DNA of 64,000 nucleotides. Source: Paracamarosporium sp. OC-R06-R3. Lineage: Eukaryota; Ascomycota; Dothideomycetes; Pleosporales; Didymosphaeriaceae. The notes under the pieces are model-generated. The model was given only the letters and a program-made list of their open reading frames with translations. It ran no database searches and had not been told where the DNA came from. The DNA is taken from positions 1 to 64,000 of the forward strand of contig JACVRA010000313.1 in the NCBI GenBank assembly GCA_019828545.1. The letters are read 5' to 3'. Position numbers and translations under genes: made by a program. Positions 44,636 to 54,879 of the stretch are shown piece after piece. Each line of letters starts with the position of its first letter. The stretch's first letter is position 1.

Positions 44636-45695
44636 ACGCCTTGCACGGTCTTTCATAACTCTTTCTCCTATTTCTCGACATTGTCGATATCTTTTGCATG
44701 TTAATGGTTTTACGTGACAATGAGGAGGACACGGGAAGTCAATCCAAAATAATATTACATCAAGGAGCTTTTCTTTTGGCTCTCGGGGTTCTGGCTGGAG
44801 GCTAATTTTTCCGTTCATAATTCGACGCTTGAATGCGGTCATATCATGTGCTTTGTACGATAGATACCATTTAGGAGGACAGGGACGGGACGGGGTCTTT
44901 GGGTTCTGGGCCGCTGGGCGGAGGATTCTAAGCTCTGGGGTCGGATGTGTATCATAGTTATGGACATGTTCGAGACTGAAAACTTGGTGCTGCTTCTACT
45001 TGAGTGCTTGTATGCCTGCAAGATTTGTGCATTGTGGGGTGGTTGAAGGCACCCAGACAGCGGGATTAGCTGATGTGAGGACGCAACAATTAGCTCCCCG
45101 AGTGTTGCCACAGGGAGGCATGATGTCTACCAGACTCTGTCCGCAACGTCGAGTCAGTCTCAACGCCTCACATAGCCGGACATAAGCCACTAGTAAACTC
45201 CACGTAGGAATCCACCCACATGCGGGGTAGTTCTCGATCGAAAGCTCCACCCTTTATCACATTTTACCCCGCAAACAAGGACTATCTTGAGGACCGAGGC
45301 TCCTTATCCGACAAGCTGCTTGGTCTGGAGACGTAGCTGCAGCATTGGCCGAGAGCTAGACTGTATAAGGACGTTGATGATACATAAGCATGTCAAACGC
45401 AGCGCCTTCCAATTGCAAGCCTGGAGACTGGGGAAAGGAGGGGTACATTCATATACGTGTATTACCTGCACCTGCTTCATAAGCTTCTTGCGTTCCTTCG
45501 CCTGCGTTATCGTTACACGCTAGGTTGTCTTGCTGCTCGCTTCTTGAAGTCAATTCCATCGACTGCTGCTCTACGTCAAGTATTTTTACTCTTCCAGCTA
45601 GTATCATACTAGGGCAACACAGCTTGTATACGCAAGGCTCATCTTAATCACTTATCATTAGAAATTACTGCTTCATATCGCGGGAAGAAATTACA
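44636..45695. other. Intergenic region STE11 / ADH
   Basis: About 1.06 kb. No gene was recognised; small frames on both strands are unsupported. The right part is the presumed ADH promoter. Confidence 0.45.
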
Positions 45696-46847
45696 ATGGC
45701 TGCCTCCGTCGACCTACCCAAGAAGTACAAGGCCGCTGTGTATGACAAGCCAGGCTCCATCTCGACCAAGATCGAGGAATTGGACATGCCTGAGCCGGGC
45801 CCTGGAGAAGTCTTGATTAATCTCTCGCACTCGGGCGTGTGTCACTCCGATATGGGCATCATGACCCAGTCATGGAAGCACATGCCTTTTCCCACCCAAG
45901 CGGGACAGGTCGGTGGCCACGAGGGAGTCGGGAAGATTGTGAAGATGGGACCGGCGACGGATAACTCGACTGTCGGTGTAGGAGATAGAGTGGGAATTAA
46001 ATGGATGGCGGGGATTTGCGAGACTTGTGATGCGTGCAGGATGGGACTGGATGCCAGTTGTGCGAAGGGTGTAAGTACTCATGACTTAATTTAACTCTGC
46101 TTCACAGAGTAGAACATCTAAACTGACACCACCACGCAGAAAGTCTCAGGCTACTACACGCCAGGCACATTCCAGCAATATGTGCTCGCACCCGCCAACT
46201 ACGTGACGCCTATCCCCGCCGGACTCGACTCCGCCGCCGCAGCCCCCCTGCTCTGCGCAGGCGTAACAGTCTACTCGGCGCTCCGCAAGAGCAACACGCA
46301 ATCCGGGAACTTCGTCGTGCTCCTCGGCGCAGGCGGCGGCCTCGGCCACCTGGGCACGCAATTCGCCTCGCGCGGAATGGCCCTCCGCGTCATCGGCATC
46401 GACCACTCCTCCAAGAAAGATATCGTGCTCGACTCCGGCGCAGAGCACTTCATCCCGCTCGACGGCACAGACGACGTAGCCGGGGCCGTGAAGGCCCTCA
46501 CCAACGGGCTAGGCGCCCACGCCGTCGTCGTGCTTACGTCCAACAACAAAGCGTATGCGAGTGCCGTTGGTTTACTACGCCATGGAGGCACAGTCGTATG
46601 CATCGGTGTGCCTGAGGGGGATCCCGTGCACATTGCTGCGACGCCAGGGCAGCTGATTATGAGTGCGATTAGTATTGTTGGGGTGGCTGTTGGGACGAGG
46701 AGGGATGCGATTGAGACGTTGGATTTTGCGGCTAGGGGCGTCGTGAAGACGCATTATAGGGTAGAGAAGTTGGAGAAGTTGACCGAGGTGTTTAAGGAGA
46801 TGGATGAGCAGAAGATGAAGGGGAGGGTGGTCATTGATCTTTCTTAG
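45696..46847 (+). CDS. Zinc-dependent alcohol dehydrogenase (MDR family)
   Basis: Exons 45696-46070 and 46140-46847 (69-nt intron) encode 360 residues. Catalytic zinc ligands are in HSGVCHSD and GGHEGVG, with a third Cys in APLLCAGVT. The structural zinc lobe is CETCDACRMGLDASC, interrupted shortly after by the intron. The NAD-binding loop reads VVLLGAGGGLGHLGTQ. This is the tetrameric yeast-type ADH group: oxidation of primary alcohols or reduction of aldehydes with NAD in the cytosol. Which of the several ADH paralogues it is cannot be told. Confidence 0.92.
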
Positions 46848-47457
46848 AAGTTTTGACGGTGTTGGAGTGATATCAGATGGGAAGGATTAGCAAATGTGAA
46901 CGTTTTTGGTTCTTGTGAGGATAGGGTATCGTGGAGTCCTTCAGTGCCTTATGGTGTTGACAGATTTTCGTGCTCTTATCGTATCCTGCTATGCTTTGAG
47001 TAATCGACTCTCTTGTCTCTTGTTGGGAGAAGAGTGGCGGTTGGATCCACCCAACACCTTCATCGTTACCACTACTCCTTAAAAGCTAATCTGCAAACAC
47101 CTTTACTCTTCCTCTTCTACTGACCTTTATTGCTGAAATCACATTATTTCAAACCAAAGTTTGTTCTGAATGTAATCATGTTTTTCTGGAACCGTATTGC
47201 GAGGTGCATCCGCGATGCCCGAGTTAGGCCTGAGGACCGTTTCGCCTTCTTCATCGCAGTCTCTCTTTTCACTGTAGCGTCTAGTGAAGGTAGGCAACCT
47301 GCCATTGAGGAAACCCACGACGACGACAAACCCAGTCGAAACTAGCGAGGCCGCGCCAAGCCACCACTTTACGCGACCGCGTCCCGCCGACGCGTCTACG
47401 TCTATCGTACAGAAAGCCCGCTGGCATCACAACCGAACACATTTTCATACCTACACA
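46848..47457. other. Intergenic region ADH / RFC5
   Basis: 610 bp. A frame from ATG 47178 (MFFWNRIARCIRD) reaches 47345 but overlaps the probable RFC5 leader and has no known domain. I do not call it a gene. Confidence 0.4.
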
Positions 47458-48711
47458 ATGGCATTGCTCGTAGACAAACACCGACCACGAAGCCTTGAGG
47501 CTCTCAACTACCACTCAGACCTCTCAGATCGTCTAAGATCACTCGTATGTCCCACTCACGACACTAGATGCAGCCCTTGCCCTAATCCACACCACGACAA
47601 TGACCCCGATCGTATCATCCTGACATACTTTGTAGGCACAAAGCGGTGATTTTCCTCACCTCCTCGTCTATGGGCCGTCCGGTGCCGGCAAGAAAACCCG
47701 GATCGTCGCAACCCTCAAAGAACTCTACGGCCCCGGTGTCGAAAAGATCAAGATCGATGCGCGCGTCTTCCAAACCACGTCCAACCGCAAGCTCGAATTC
47801 AACATCGTCGCCTCGGTTTACCACCTCGAGATCACACCCTCCGACGTAGGAAATTACGATCGTGTCGTAGTTCAAGATTTACTGAAGGAAGTCGCTCAGA
47901 CACAGCAAGTCGACTTGAACGCCAAGCAGCGCTTCAAGGTCGTCGTAATTAATGAAGCGGACCATTTGACACGCGATGCGCAGGCGGCACTGAGACGGAC
48001 AATGGAGAAGTATAGTCCAAATTTGAGGCTGATTCTGTTGGCGAATTCAACGAGTAATATCATTGCGCCTATACGGAGTAGAACGTTGTTGGTGAGGGTT
48101 CCGGCGCCGACGGAAGACGAGATATGTGGGGTGTTAAGCGCAGTGGGAAAGAAAGAGGGTTGGAAAGAGCTTGAGGGATTGAATAAGAGGGTCGCGAAGG
48201 ACAGCGGGAGGAATCTGAGAAAGGCTCTGCTTATGTTTGAGGCTGTCCATGCCCAGAAGTAAGGCTCAAGACTCGTCTTTGAGGGAACAGTTGCTAACGT
48301 TTACACAGCGAAAACATTACAGATGCAACGCACATTCCCCCGCCAGACTGGGAGGCTCTCATCAGCCAGATCGCGAACCAGATCGTTGAAGAACGGAGTC
48401 CCGCCCGTCTCCTTCAAGTCCGCGCAGCGCTTTACGATCTTCTCTCACATTGCATAGACCCTACGACCATCCTGAAGACGCTCACTTGGAAGCTTATGCC
48501 CAAGACCGATGACGCGCTCAAGCCAGAAGTCATAAAATGGGCAGCGTTCTACGAACACAGGTGCAAGACGGGCAGCAAAGTCATCTTTCACTTGGAGGCC
48601 TTTGTCGCGAAATACATGAGGTTATATGAGAGGTATGGTTTTCTACGGCACAATGTCGAGTGCATTTACTGACATTGCAACAGCTTCCTTATGGGCGTCG
48701 ATTTTGACTAG
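47458..48711 (+). CDS. RFC5: Replication factor C small subunit 5 (Rfc3 in fission yeast and human)
   Basis: Exons 47458-47544, 47636-48258, 48309-48632 and 48684-48711 encode 353 residues, the usual length. The subunit is part of the clamp loader that puts PCNA on primed DNA, and of the Rad24, Ctf18 and Elg1 variants. Seen are VDKHRPRSLEAL at the N-terminus, the Walker A variant YGPSGAGKKTR with Lys-Lys in place of Lys-Ser/Thr, and the altered Walker B VVINEADHL. These are marks of this subunit, which does not hydrolyse ATP well. QAALRRTMEKYSPNLRLIL and NIIAPIRSR follow, then the C-terminal collar helices. The last exon codes for only nine residues (FLMGVDFD after a split Ser). Confidence 0.96.
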
Positions 48712-48995
48712 CACACGCAACAATTTTGTACCCTGTACACTCACCTACATTTCACAGCATGAACTAGGAGGATACGGCAGCAAATGGCGTTCTGGAGTTG
48801 CGCTGTTGGGAGGGGCGGCATTCCGAGAGTCTAGCGTTTTGACGTCATTAGCGAACAAGCTCCCCAGCATCTTCTCGAGCTCACCTATTCGAGCTCCAAT
48901 ACAAACTACAATTGACTTTGCAGCATCAAACACTTTGCTCAATCCCATCGTGAAAACATCCCGCGTACTTCTTTACTCAATCCTTCGCCTACAAC

Positions 48996-49468
48996 ATGTC
49001 GAAGAACCTCATGGACACTGAGGCAGGCGGCGAATCGCAGCAGTACGAAGGAAACCTAGGCTTCATCGACCCGCATGCAAAGCAGCCCGGCCAACTAGGC
49101 GGTATGTCTCTCTCTTCTTCTCTTCTCTTCTCATTCCCTCCCCCAACAACCATCCTTCTCAGCTCCCCCATACTCACACCCATACAGACGCATCGACGGG
49201 CACAACACTTCAAGACCAAACCCACAAGTCCGCTTCCACAGGCCCAAATACACAAGGCGTGACGCCAGCCGAGAAGCTTCGGTACGGGCAGACGATCCAA
49301 GAGAGTGGAGGTGGAGCGGGGAGGACGGATGCGAGGGGAGAGGCAAACAGTGAGGGGGGATTCGGCGGGACGGAAGCGTTGCAGGGGGATGCGGAGGATG
49401 CGGCAGGGCAGAGGAGGGCGCAGGGGTATGGTGAGGGAAGGGACATGGATCGGGAGGTTGGTGCGTAG
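48996..49468 (+). CDS. Small hydrophilic conserved-looking protein
   Basis: Exons 48996-49101 and 49188-49468 (86-nt intron) encode 128 residues. The sequence is very rich in Gly, Gln, Thr, Glu and Asp, has no cysteine and no hydrophobic segment, and reads MSKNLMDTEAGGESQQYEG at the start and VTPAEKLRYGQTIQES in the middle. It is probably disordered and soluble, resembling stress or LEA-like small proteins only by composition. I do not recognise the family. It starts 284 bp downstream of RFC5 in the same direction. Confidence 0.68.
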
Positions 49469-49619
49469 GGGGTTGATGCAATGGATTATTCAAGTCTGAG
49501 TCTTTGATTGAAAAATGGTATGGGTATCTGAATTATGAAAGTGAAATAGTTCCCAAACGCCGTGCTCCCTAGTTATATGCGTATGTTGTGTGGAAAAAGA
49601 AAATCAGCAGACGCCTGTT

Positions 49620-50480
49620 TTACACGGCTTTTCCTTTGCCCTTGCCTTCGTAGTGAGGCTTGTCCTCCTCCGAGACATCTTCCTCCTCCTCGCTATCACT
49701 CATGAATTCGTCGTCCTCGTCGTCCCAACCGTACATCGTCCGCTGAGCAGCAGATTTCGAAGATCCTGCTGCCTTTTCAAGCACCTCCTCATCTTCATCT
49801 TCCTCGGAGCTCGACCGCTGCGCCATCAACATCTTCTCAATAGCCTCCCTCGTCTTGTTCTCCGCCTCCTCCTTATCCTCAACCCACTTCCCATCCAAGC
49901 GAACCTGCGTTCTTCCATTCGTAAGCTCATCCTGCTTGCGCTCCGTGCTCGTAACGATATCCTCCCATCGCTTTCGCCGCTCTTCCTTCTCGCGCTTCTC
50001 CATCTCCGGCTTGATAGTGAGATACTCTGCAAGCGTTTTCGCTTCGGTCACAGTGCGCAGCCGCCGTCCGTCCAGGTTCCGCGACGACCCGTTTACTTCG
50101 CCCTGCTTCTTCTTCCGCGACGACATGCGGCCGCCCTGCGCGCGCAGGATGGATCCGAAACCTCCCTTGCCACCACATAGTGGTACGGTGAGGCGGAGGG
50201 ATATGAATGTGTCGGATGCGGAGGTGAGGAGAGAGGAGATGGGGGCGTCAGTGGTGGGCACCGTGCGGCGGGAGTTGGTGGTGAGGATGTAAGAGGTGTT
50301 GGCTATCCATGGGGCGCGCTCGTAGAGTGTCTCGTATATAGATGATAGGGGTGCGGATTGCGTTGTGGGGAAGGCTATGGTGCCCCGTACGGTGTCGACA
50401 ATGATTGTTACGGGAGCGCTGCCGTTGTCTTCGGCGGAAACCACGCTGCAGTGGCTGGTGAGTGCGGCGGCCTGGGCCAT
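49620..50480 (-). CDS. SDE2: Sde2-type replication/splicing factor
   Basis: Single exon of 286 residues; start ATG at 50480. The N-terminal 100 residues form a ubiquitin-like fold and end in LCGGKGGFGSILRAQGGRM. In Sde2 proteins a protease cuts between GG and KGG and frees an active C-terminal part starting with Lys; the site is at about residues 102-106. The processed protein binds the spliceosome and affects splicing of selected introns, telomere silencing and replication stress in fission yeast and human. A charged coiled coil (EMEKREKEERRKRWEDI) and an acidic tail (EEDEDEEVLEKAA, DDEDDEFMSDSEEEED) follow. It is head-to-head with RPS10, 306 bp between starts. Confidence 0.93.
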   Translation of the reverse strand: MAQAAALTSHCSVVSAEDNGSAPVTIIVDTVRGTIAFPTTQSAPLSSIYETLYERAPWIANTSYILTTNSRRTVPTTDAPISSLLTSASDTFISLRLTVPLCGGKGGFGSILRAQGGRMSSRKKKQGEVNGSSRNLDGRRLRTVTEAKTLAEYLTIKPEMEKREKEERRKRWEDIVTSTERKQDELTNGRTQVRLDGKWVEDKEEAENKTREAIEKMLMAQRSSSEEDEDEEVLEKAAGSSKSAAQRTMYGWDDEDDEFMSDSEEEEDVSEEDKPHYEGKGKGKAV

Positions 50481-50786
50481 GTTGACTTTTGGCTTTGCGC
50501 GAGGCGTATGTGAGTCTGAGTGTGCTACGATAGACCAAGAGGTTGTATGTCGGATTTGTAAATCGGGCGTGGGCTTTCGATTTACGAGATGGGCGTGATG
50601 AGAAACCGAAGAAGTGGCGGCTGAAGGCAGGAGCGCTCGGACCGGGGTTCTATCTTGGCATGGGCCCGTGCTTAGCGAGCGCACCGCACCATGCATTGAA
50701 TTCACTCGGTACTACGAACTTCTTCTTCTCCATCGACCAACTCACCACCGACCAGCACCACAGTCTCTTTCTCGACAACCGTCAAG
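50481..50786. promoter_or_regulatory. Shared promoter of SDE2 and RPS10
   Basis: 306 bp between divergent starts. Because a strongly expressed ribosomal protein gene lies on one side, the two may be partly coupled. The RPS10 side has a pyrimidine-rich stretch (cttcttcttctccatcg near 50719-50736). No conserved element was identified with certainty. Confidence 0.5.
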
Positions 50787-51564
50787 ATGCTTATCCCCAA
50801 GGCCGATCGCAAGAAGATCCACGAGTCAGTCCTCCTCAGCACCGCACACGGGCGCAATCGAGTTTGGAATTTCGCGAGAGATTGTCCACCTTGAACATGA
50901 GCCTCCCTTAACCCCTCTTCAATCGAATTCTCAATTGAACTTCTGCTGACTCTGTTTTCCACAGGTACCTCTTCCGCGGTTAGTATATTCCCCGCTCGCG
51001 CCATGGCTATGGCAAAATATACAACTTTTGGCGGCTTGCTGCTGCATATAAGGATAGGCTGACACACGGTCACCACAGAGGGCGTACTCGTTGCCAAGAA
51101 GGACTTCAACCTTCCCAAGCACGGTGAAATCGACACCAAGAACCTTTTCGTTATCAAGGCTTGTCAGTGGCACTCCACCCAACGGCAGAGGAATGTCTGT
51201 TTAACACCGTCTAGGCCAGTCTCTTGACTCCCGCGGCTACGTCAAGACCCGCTTCTCATGGCAATACTACTACTACACTCTCACCCCTGAGGGTCTCGAC
51301 TACCTCCGCGAGTGGCTCCACCTCCCTGCTGAGATCGTGCCCCAGACGCACATCAAGCAGCAGCGCACCCACGCTCCCCCGCGTGGCATGATGAGCGGTG
51401 ACGACCGCGAGCGCCGTGGTGGCGGCCGTGGTGGACGTGGCGACCGTGACGGCTACCGCCGCCGTGACGCCGGTGAGAAGGGTGAGGGCGGTGCCCCCGG
51501 CGACTTCAAGCCTGAGTTCCGTGGTGGTTTCGGACGTGGCCGTGGTGCCGCTCCTGCTTCTTAG
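50787..51564 (+). CDS. RPS10: 40S ribosomal protein S10
   Basis: Exons 50787-50824, 50965-50978, 51079-51162 and 51215-51564 encode 161 residues. The S10/plectin domain is complete: [51 protein letters not shown] and [15 protein letters not shown] Gly/Arg-rich tail ([16 protein letters not shown]) follows, as in other fungal S10 proteins. Exon 2 is a micro-exon of 14 nt. Introns 1 and 2 (140 and 100 nt) are longer than most in the window, which is usual for ribosomal protein genes. The protein sits on the head of the 40S subunit. Confidence 0.96.
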
Positions 51565-52148
51565 GAATAAGCAGCTGCAGGTCGCACACGGAGTATGGAC
51601 ATGGATTCAGGATCATTTGCATGAGGGGCTTTTGCTGGCTTACGCATCACTAAAAGGGTTCGGACATGGTTGCTCACGGCGAAACGAAAGGATGATTACT
51701 ATCAATGTACAGCTCTTGGATCCCTTCGAGGATCGGAATGAGCATGCTTCCCAATGATACCCTGTTTACTGCAAGTGATACATGAATTGTTCCTTGGTGA
51801 TGTGCATGATCTCGTTCCAAGCGCACACTATCGGGCGCCTAGAGAACGACGTTTATCACACGAAAAGCTTTTGTGCTCACATTTCATGAGTTCAATGTCA
51901 GATAGCTTGTTCATGAACATAATGCATTGCGACGGTGAAGGGCTTTCGCATACGATAATGCATAGCCATGCGTCGGATCTATGATATCGTAAAAGAATCA
52001 AAGACGATCCGATGCGATCATGACCGTGAATTCCCATCCCATAGCCGCACCACTCTTTGAAAAGTGCCGTCCATGCCTGGATCTGTGCCCAAACGCCCAT
52101 CCGAAATTCCCATATGCGCCTCTAATAAACTTGGCTGGCCATCTCAAC
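51565..52148. other. Convergent 3' region RPS10 / RAD7
   Basis: 584 bp between two stop codons facing each other. No gene is recognised in it. Confidence 0.5.
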
Positions 52149-54230
52149 CTAAGACATGACCGGAACGATACGATTCATGCCCAGCGGATTCTCCACTTTC
52201 TCGAACTCCTTCTGGAAGTCCATGACGACCTGTCCAAACTGCTCAATTGCATCCTGTGCCTTCGGTGCGCCAATAAGCACAATGTCTCGCGGCACAATCA
52301 CCTCCTGCACCTCGAAGCATCCGAACGTGACCACCTTCTTGATCTGCGGGCAGCTCCGGAAGATGCCTGCGACGATCTGCGTATCGACCACGGGACAGAA
52401 GCTGAGGTTGATCTCCCGTAGATTCGACCACGTCTGCTCAGCTGAGAAGATGTGTGCGAACGTCTCATGGCTGATGTGTCGGCACGACGAGATATCGAGA
52501 TACTCTAGCTTCGAGCCAGAGTGCTGCATAAGTGCGTGAAAACCTGCGGAGGAGAGGCCAATAGGATCCTCTGGGCCTTCTGGATTAGCATTGTCGATGT
52601 CGCGGGTGCTGTTGACGTCGATGTACCGGAGTGGTGGATTCGACCACTCTGTGAAGAGGTTCACATAGCCGGCGTCGGAGCACTCGCTGTTCTCACTGAA
52701 ACGCAATTTCTCAAGGTGTGTACACGTTTTGTGGATCACGTCGAGGAGGTCGTCCGTGGGTCCGTTATCGTTCTCGGCGTCGTTGAAGTGCTCAAGGCAA
52801 AGAGTGCGGAGATTGGCACCCACACTTGCAATGAGGTTTACAACGCGGTCGCGTGCAATGTCCTTCTGAAAGCTCAGCGTGAGGTGCTGGAGCTTCTCAA
52901 GACGGGCGATGGCATCGATGCTGTCGGGTCCGATTTGTTTGCAGCGTTCTAGCTTAAGACGCTCGATATTCGGACAGAACGTTGTAAGGGCTTCAACAGC
53001 TTGATCGTCGAACGCGGCATCGAGCCATTCCAGCTTTAGCGACCTAAGATCATGACCACGGGCAATGAACAGATCCATCCACTTATCGTTAGACACAAGG
53101 TTGGCGCCGAGGAGCTGTATGTCGGTAAGGTTCTTAGCCTTCTCGATCATATAGTCCACGTTAACGTCCTTGAACTGGCAGCAGTTACGCAAAGACAACT
53201 TCTTCACATGCGGAACAACTGCGAAGATTTGATCGTAATCTTCAGTCTCCAGATCTACTACTAGTCAGCATAGTCATAGCTGAAACAATGACGGGAGCAA
53301 CTTACACGCTGCTTCGTGGATAGCCACTACGTCCAGATCAGGCTGCAAGAACAACTTGAAGGTGTTCGACTTCATCGCGCGCTTCTTGGAGAATATCTCG
53401 CTCAGCTTGTTCATGATGGGCTCTGGCATGTCGCCAAACTCCTCAATATCGTCTGCGTGCTTCGCCAACGTATCGATGCAAAGCTGCTGCAATGCCTTCG
53501 CGCCACGGAAAGTCAAGCCATCAAGGCGATTGCTCTCGATCTTCCTCCTGCCCTTGCGCACAGTCGGCTTGCTCGCCTTTGAGGTAGCTTTAGCTTCTTT
53601 TGCCATCTCCTTTCCACATTTTGCACACAGCAAACCACCATCTGAGCCAGCCTTGCTGTATGGTGTGACCGTGAATCGCTTGCCGCAAACCTCGCAGTTC
53701 TCGAGCTGGCCAGGCAGTGGCTTCGCCTTCTTGTACAAGTCCATAACGTCGTCGAAGTCTGAATCATCATCCGAGCCCTTCTTCTTCTTAGCGCTTTTCT
53801 TCGCCGCCTTGCCCTTCTTTATCTTTGCGATCGCCTCTTCCTGATTGCGCTTGCGCTTGCGTGTACGCTCGGCTGCCATTGCAGAAGACTCTGCCTGTAA
53901 GTCTTGCTCGTTGTCCGGATTCGAGGGTCCTTCACCATTGCCTTCAGCCTCTCCATTTTCGGTAGCTTCGGCTTCGGCTTGCTGTTGGCGTTGGCGGTAT
54001 GAATCGCGAATCTCCTGCGCGGATATGTTGTTCGCCTAGCGCATGTCAAGACAATCCCCAGAGACCAGAAAGCTTCAAATCGCTCACTGCTAAGAAGTCC
54101 GTCAATGCAGAGTGAGGGCCACGAATATCTGCACCCCTTCCACCGCCACCGGCGGCCCTTCCTCGTCGTCCAGACCTAAAAATTCAATCAGCCGCTTTCT
54201 GGAGCATTCGGGTGGCATAGTGGCCTACAT
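52149..54230 (-). CDS. RAD7: DNA repair protein Rad7 (leucine-rich repeat), start codon split by an intron
   Basis: Five exons: 54229-54230, 54088-54175, 53306-54035, 52149-53257, with the first holding only the AT of the start codon; this makes four junction-bounded coding blocks in total, 642 residues. Introns are 53, 52 and 48 nt. The first joins AT to G and gives MSGRRGR, followed by IRGPHSALTDFLAANNISA, a typical Rad7 N-terminus. A Lys-rich nuclear region, a zinc motif (CEVC...CAKC, about residues 135-160) and leucine-rich repeats (for example MKKLSLRNC-like and LEKLQHLTLSF) follow. Rad7 with Rad16 recognises UV damage in non-transcribed DNA and links to a cullin ubiquitin ligase. No other ATG gives this frame; unspliced RNA would read ATG-TAG. 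Confidence 0.9.
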
Positions 54231-54879
54231 TCTATCTTAAGGACACCGCTCAAACAAATGTATAAGACTCGCAAAGGCGAACGGTTTATCGCGAGTGCGA
54301 AAAGGGGACAGGCGGGAGACAGGAGAGTGAGGGGCGGAGAACAAGAAGCGCGTCTTGTCTCACTCAAGGACTGGCGCGCAATCACGTGGTAGCGAGGTGG
54401 CGGTGGCAATTACTGGATTCGGATGATATTGGCTTGGCGGAATCCGCACTGCAAAGCAGCGCTAATGTACCTTGTTAATAACTTCCAGTTGTGCCTTTTT
54501 GATATAAGTCTACTTGGTACGATTGTTGTTGTACTGGAGGAAGCGTTGGGCCGTTTACATACGTAAAGAACGAGCTCCTTGTAGCGGGCTGGAATCCAAA
54601 CCAAAGACGAAACAGCTGAAACTATAAATTACAGTTTGAAGATAAAAACCACTACAACAATAATGGTACAGTGCGGCAAACTGGTCTTACTACCCTTGCA
54701 ACCTCGGGTTATTCCTACTTCCCGTGACGGAAGGCCTTCGTGGGCTTACCTTTCGCATTACCCCACCACATCATCTTCTATACTGTAATTCAGCTTTGAA
54801 CCTGTCCTCTGCCGCTTTTCTCTTTTTTCCTTTTCTTCTTTCTTCTCTTTTGGGCTAGTGAGCGTGTGTTCTCTGCATT
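54231..54879. other. Divergent region RAD7 / HET gene
   Basis: 649 bp between start codons. It holds the pyrimidine tract listed separately; otherwise no feature is recognised. Confidence 0.45.
54815..54851 (+). promoter_or_regulatory. Pyrimidine tract upstream of the HET gene
   Basis: 37 bases of C and T without a purine lie 28 bp before ATG 54880. Such CT blocks often mark the transcription start zone in filamentous ascomycetes. Confidence 0.45.

Noticed and set aside
47178..47345. Small frame MFFWNRIARCIRD upstream of RFC5
   Set aside because: No family, and it lies where the RFC5 leader should be; at most an upstream frame.
49590..50180. Plus-strand hydrophobic frame rich in Leu and Arg
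   Set aside because: Antisense to the acidic and Lys-rich SDE2 tail; Glu/Lys codons read as Leu/Phe on the other strand.
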